From Drosophila pseudoobscura (Eukaryota; Arthropoda; Insecta; Diptera; Drosophilidae), in NCBI RefSeq assembly GCF_009870125.1, contig NC_046681.1, positions 15,327,001 through 15,391,000 on the forward strand: 64,000 bases of DNA, in the 5' to 3' direction. Position numbers and translations under genes: made by a program. Under the pieces are notes generated by a model. That model made no database searches and was not told the origin of the DNA. It saw only the letters and a list, made by a program, of their open reading frames with translations. Below, one piece after another: positions 61,984 to 64,000 of the stretch; position 1 is the first letter of the stretch, and every line of letters begins with the position of its first letter.

Positions 61984-64000
61984 GTGAGTTTTATAGTGAT
62001 TTTGGGGGTTTGGCAGGGTCTGCCAATTGGCAGCGCATTTGGAATTCTTATCAGTTTCGTACAAGCAAAAGGCGAGAATTACAGTAAATGATACTCTGTC
62101 GCTCTCGCTCTTTTGTAAATTAAGCAGTTGTGCTCAAGGTGTAATTTATACAGGGGGAGAGGTGGTGCTGTAGAGCCGGCTCATGCTTGGAAAAATAATA
62201 GAAGATAGGAGCTTCATATTGATTTCTTAGTCATTTATTTCAGTAGAATTCTATTTGAGTATTTTCTTTGAGAGGAAAAACAAAATAGACCCTGATCGTA
62301 AGAGCGCTGTTTTACCTTGAAAAAATGTACCTTGGTTTTACAGTAAAAACTTGAAGACTTGAGGAACAGGCAAAACTCTCTCAGAGAGGAATTACGAGCA
62401 AGTACGGGAAGGGCGATCGACAAAAGCTCATGTGCAAATCGGTTACTCTGCTCTGTAAACTTTACATGGATTATGACGAATCTGAGCAGAATGTTAAAGG
62501 CATCACAGAATAATGAAATTAAGCTCTTGAATCGCATTCTTCTTAAGGAATTCTCCCCGTTTCTCTGCCTTAATATTTTCTTAGTACATTCTTAGCCCTT
62601 GCCCTTACTCTTCAAGCGAGAACTTGAGTTTTGTTGACTGTTTTTTAATGGCCCACAACGATGCAGCAGCGACGCTGTTTATGAGCTTGTAAATGGAAGC
62701 GTTTTACACTTTCCAATCTCCGTGCGGCACACTCATGTGTGCGGGAGAGGAGAGGAGGTATTTGTGCTTGTGGCATAATAAAGGCCATTAAAATTAAGTA
62801 ATTGACGCAAGCAGAAGGCAGACGACACTCTCCAAAGGAACGGGTGTGCAGAGCGAATCCTAGTGGAAATGTGAAAACCGGAAAAGTATGAATATTCGTG
62901 GCTTCATTTACGCTTTTTTTAATGGGGAATGCTTCTCCTTGAGGGTTCCTCTTCGACGTGTTGCATTCGTCATTAAATTGGGGAACCATTTAACGTTCAG
63001 AGAGCTCATAAAATTCACACTGTTCATTGCTCATTCGGGGGAGAGATACAGTGTGACAGGGGCTGTAGATAAGCGAATGAAATTTGATTTGAAAAGAGTT
63101 AATCATGACGTACTTTCAGGCCCTTCCTTCCCACTCTATTCTATCTGTTCTGTTTTCAGTTCTCCATTGAACAGTCCCTGAACCACTGTGCAGAGAGGGC
63201 TCCTTCCTCTGGCCTCTGGTCTCTGGGTTCTTTCGATTTTTACGGCTCTCCCTTCAACTACCATCTTGGGGCACGCCCTCGCCCATAAAATCGGTGTATT
63301 TTCCTGGCCGCTGTTTATGCGTAGGATTCCGTTAATGGCCTGCTTGCCCCATCAACCTGATTTCTTGGCTCTAATTGTGTGAAATTTCGAGTGGAAGGAG
63401 TTGCAAATTGATTTCAACTGCAGACCGTGCAACAAGTCCAAAACAGAGAAACAATACGAATACGAATACGATAGGAATCCTTTTGTGGGGGGAGGAATAA
63501 GGCTGTGGATTGGATGGTGCAATATGTATGCCACAAATACAACATTCAACAACAACGGGGGGGCAGAGCGGATGATACAGAGCGGGGGCTTGTCAAGGAT
63601 GCCACGGGGCGCTTATCCTGTAAAGTACTTTCTATTCTTGTAGCTGATGGAATTTTCCGACCGAGACCACCCACCGCGTGGAGCGTGGAGCGTGTGCCAC
63701 AGAACGAAATAATGCGGGAGGATTACAGGGCTGTACGGATCTCTATAGGGACATGCGTGTGGGCGGCTGTCGCTGACGGTGATTCGCATTGCGGTAACTG
63801 AAAAATACATGTTAGTTTTGTATTCCAATCACATGTTGGTGGTTTTGGGGGATTTACGGATGGGAGGAGTGGGAAATTCCAGATTTAAGTTGAGAAAAAC
63901 TTTTCCCAGAGAAGCAGAACAGAAGAAGCTCCCCTGTACTCCTGTTCCACTAGCTTCCACTGTTCCACATTCGTCAATTGCAGCGAGTGATGTTGATTCG
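61984..64000 (+). other. Probable first intron of the right-hand gene
   Basis: No supported exon is found up to the window end. Open frames near 62645-62989 and 63401-63801 lack family features and splice support. Confidence 0.4.

Noticed and set aside
1..64000. tRNA, rRNA, microRNA, CRISPR array or intact transposon
   Set aside because: I looked for tRNA T-loop words, a handful of fly microRNA sequences I know, terminal repeats and regularly spaced repeats, and found none that hold up; reading by eye can miss small RNAs.

Overview
This is eukaryotic nuclear DNA from a fruit fly (Drosophila; the simple-repeat density fits the obscura group, but that is only an impression). Evidence: an insect-type odorant receptor C-terminus, a dipteran single-domain von Willebrand type C (SVWC) secreted protein, 56-73 bp introns with GT..AG ends next to multi-kilobase introns, and AATAAA signals behind the stop codons. 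Nothing bacterial or viral and no intact transposon is visible.

Layout. (1) 1-421 (+): the last three exons of an odorant receptor that starts left of the window. (2) 422-10982: about 10.5 kb intergenic with simple repeats, a TATCG cluster at 1151-1323 and one unexplained cysteine/tryptophan-rich open stretch at 9452-9667. (3) 11030-11516 (+): a complete two-exon SVWC gene with TATA box, initiator-like site and poly(A) signal. (4) 11616-16780: no gene seen. (5) about 16780-57230 (+): one 40-kb gene. A GC-rich untranslated leader is followed by eight coding exons encoding an 840-residue PH-domain protein. Its first two coding exons are isolated by introns of 8.6 and 20.6 kb, and the PH domain is spread over three exons. 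(6) 58226-59220 (+): a two-exon gene for a 309-residue, very acidic, probably nuclear protein. (7) 59620-60382 (-): a CCDC43-family gene, convergent with the previous one. (8) about 61381-61983 (+): a probable untranslated first exon, ending in a strong splice donor, of a gene that continues to the right.

The genes do not form a pathway; this is ordinary fly euchromatin in which neighbours are functionally unrelated. The most interesting points are: two alternative C-termini of the PH protein that both end in class-I PDZ-ligand-like tripeptides (T-R-V spliced, T-W-L read-through); a three-copy diverged repeat in the intron between them; an in-frame 63-nt intron-like segment in the CCDC43 gene; NF-kappaB-like sites upstream of the SVWC gene; two separate heptamer arrays of the GGGGCAN class; and a cluster of GTATATTT-type motifs before the last exon. 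All exon structures were read by hand from splice signals and reading-frame continuity; no alignment or database search was run.
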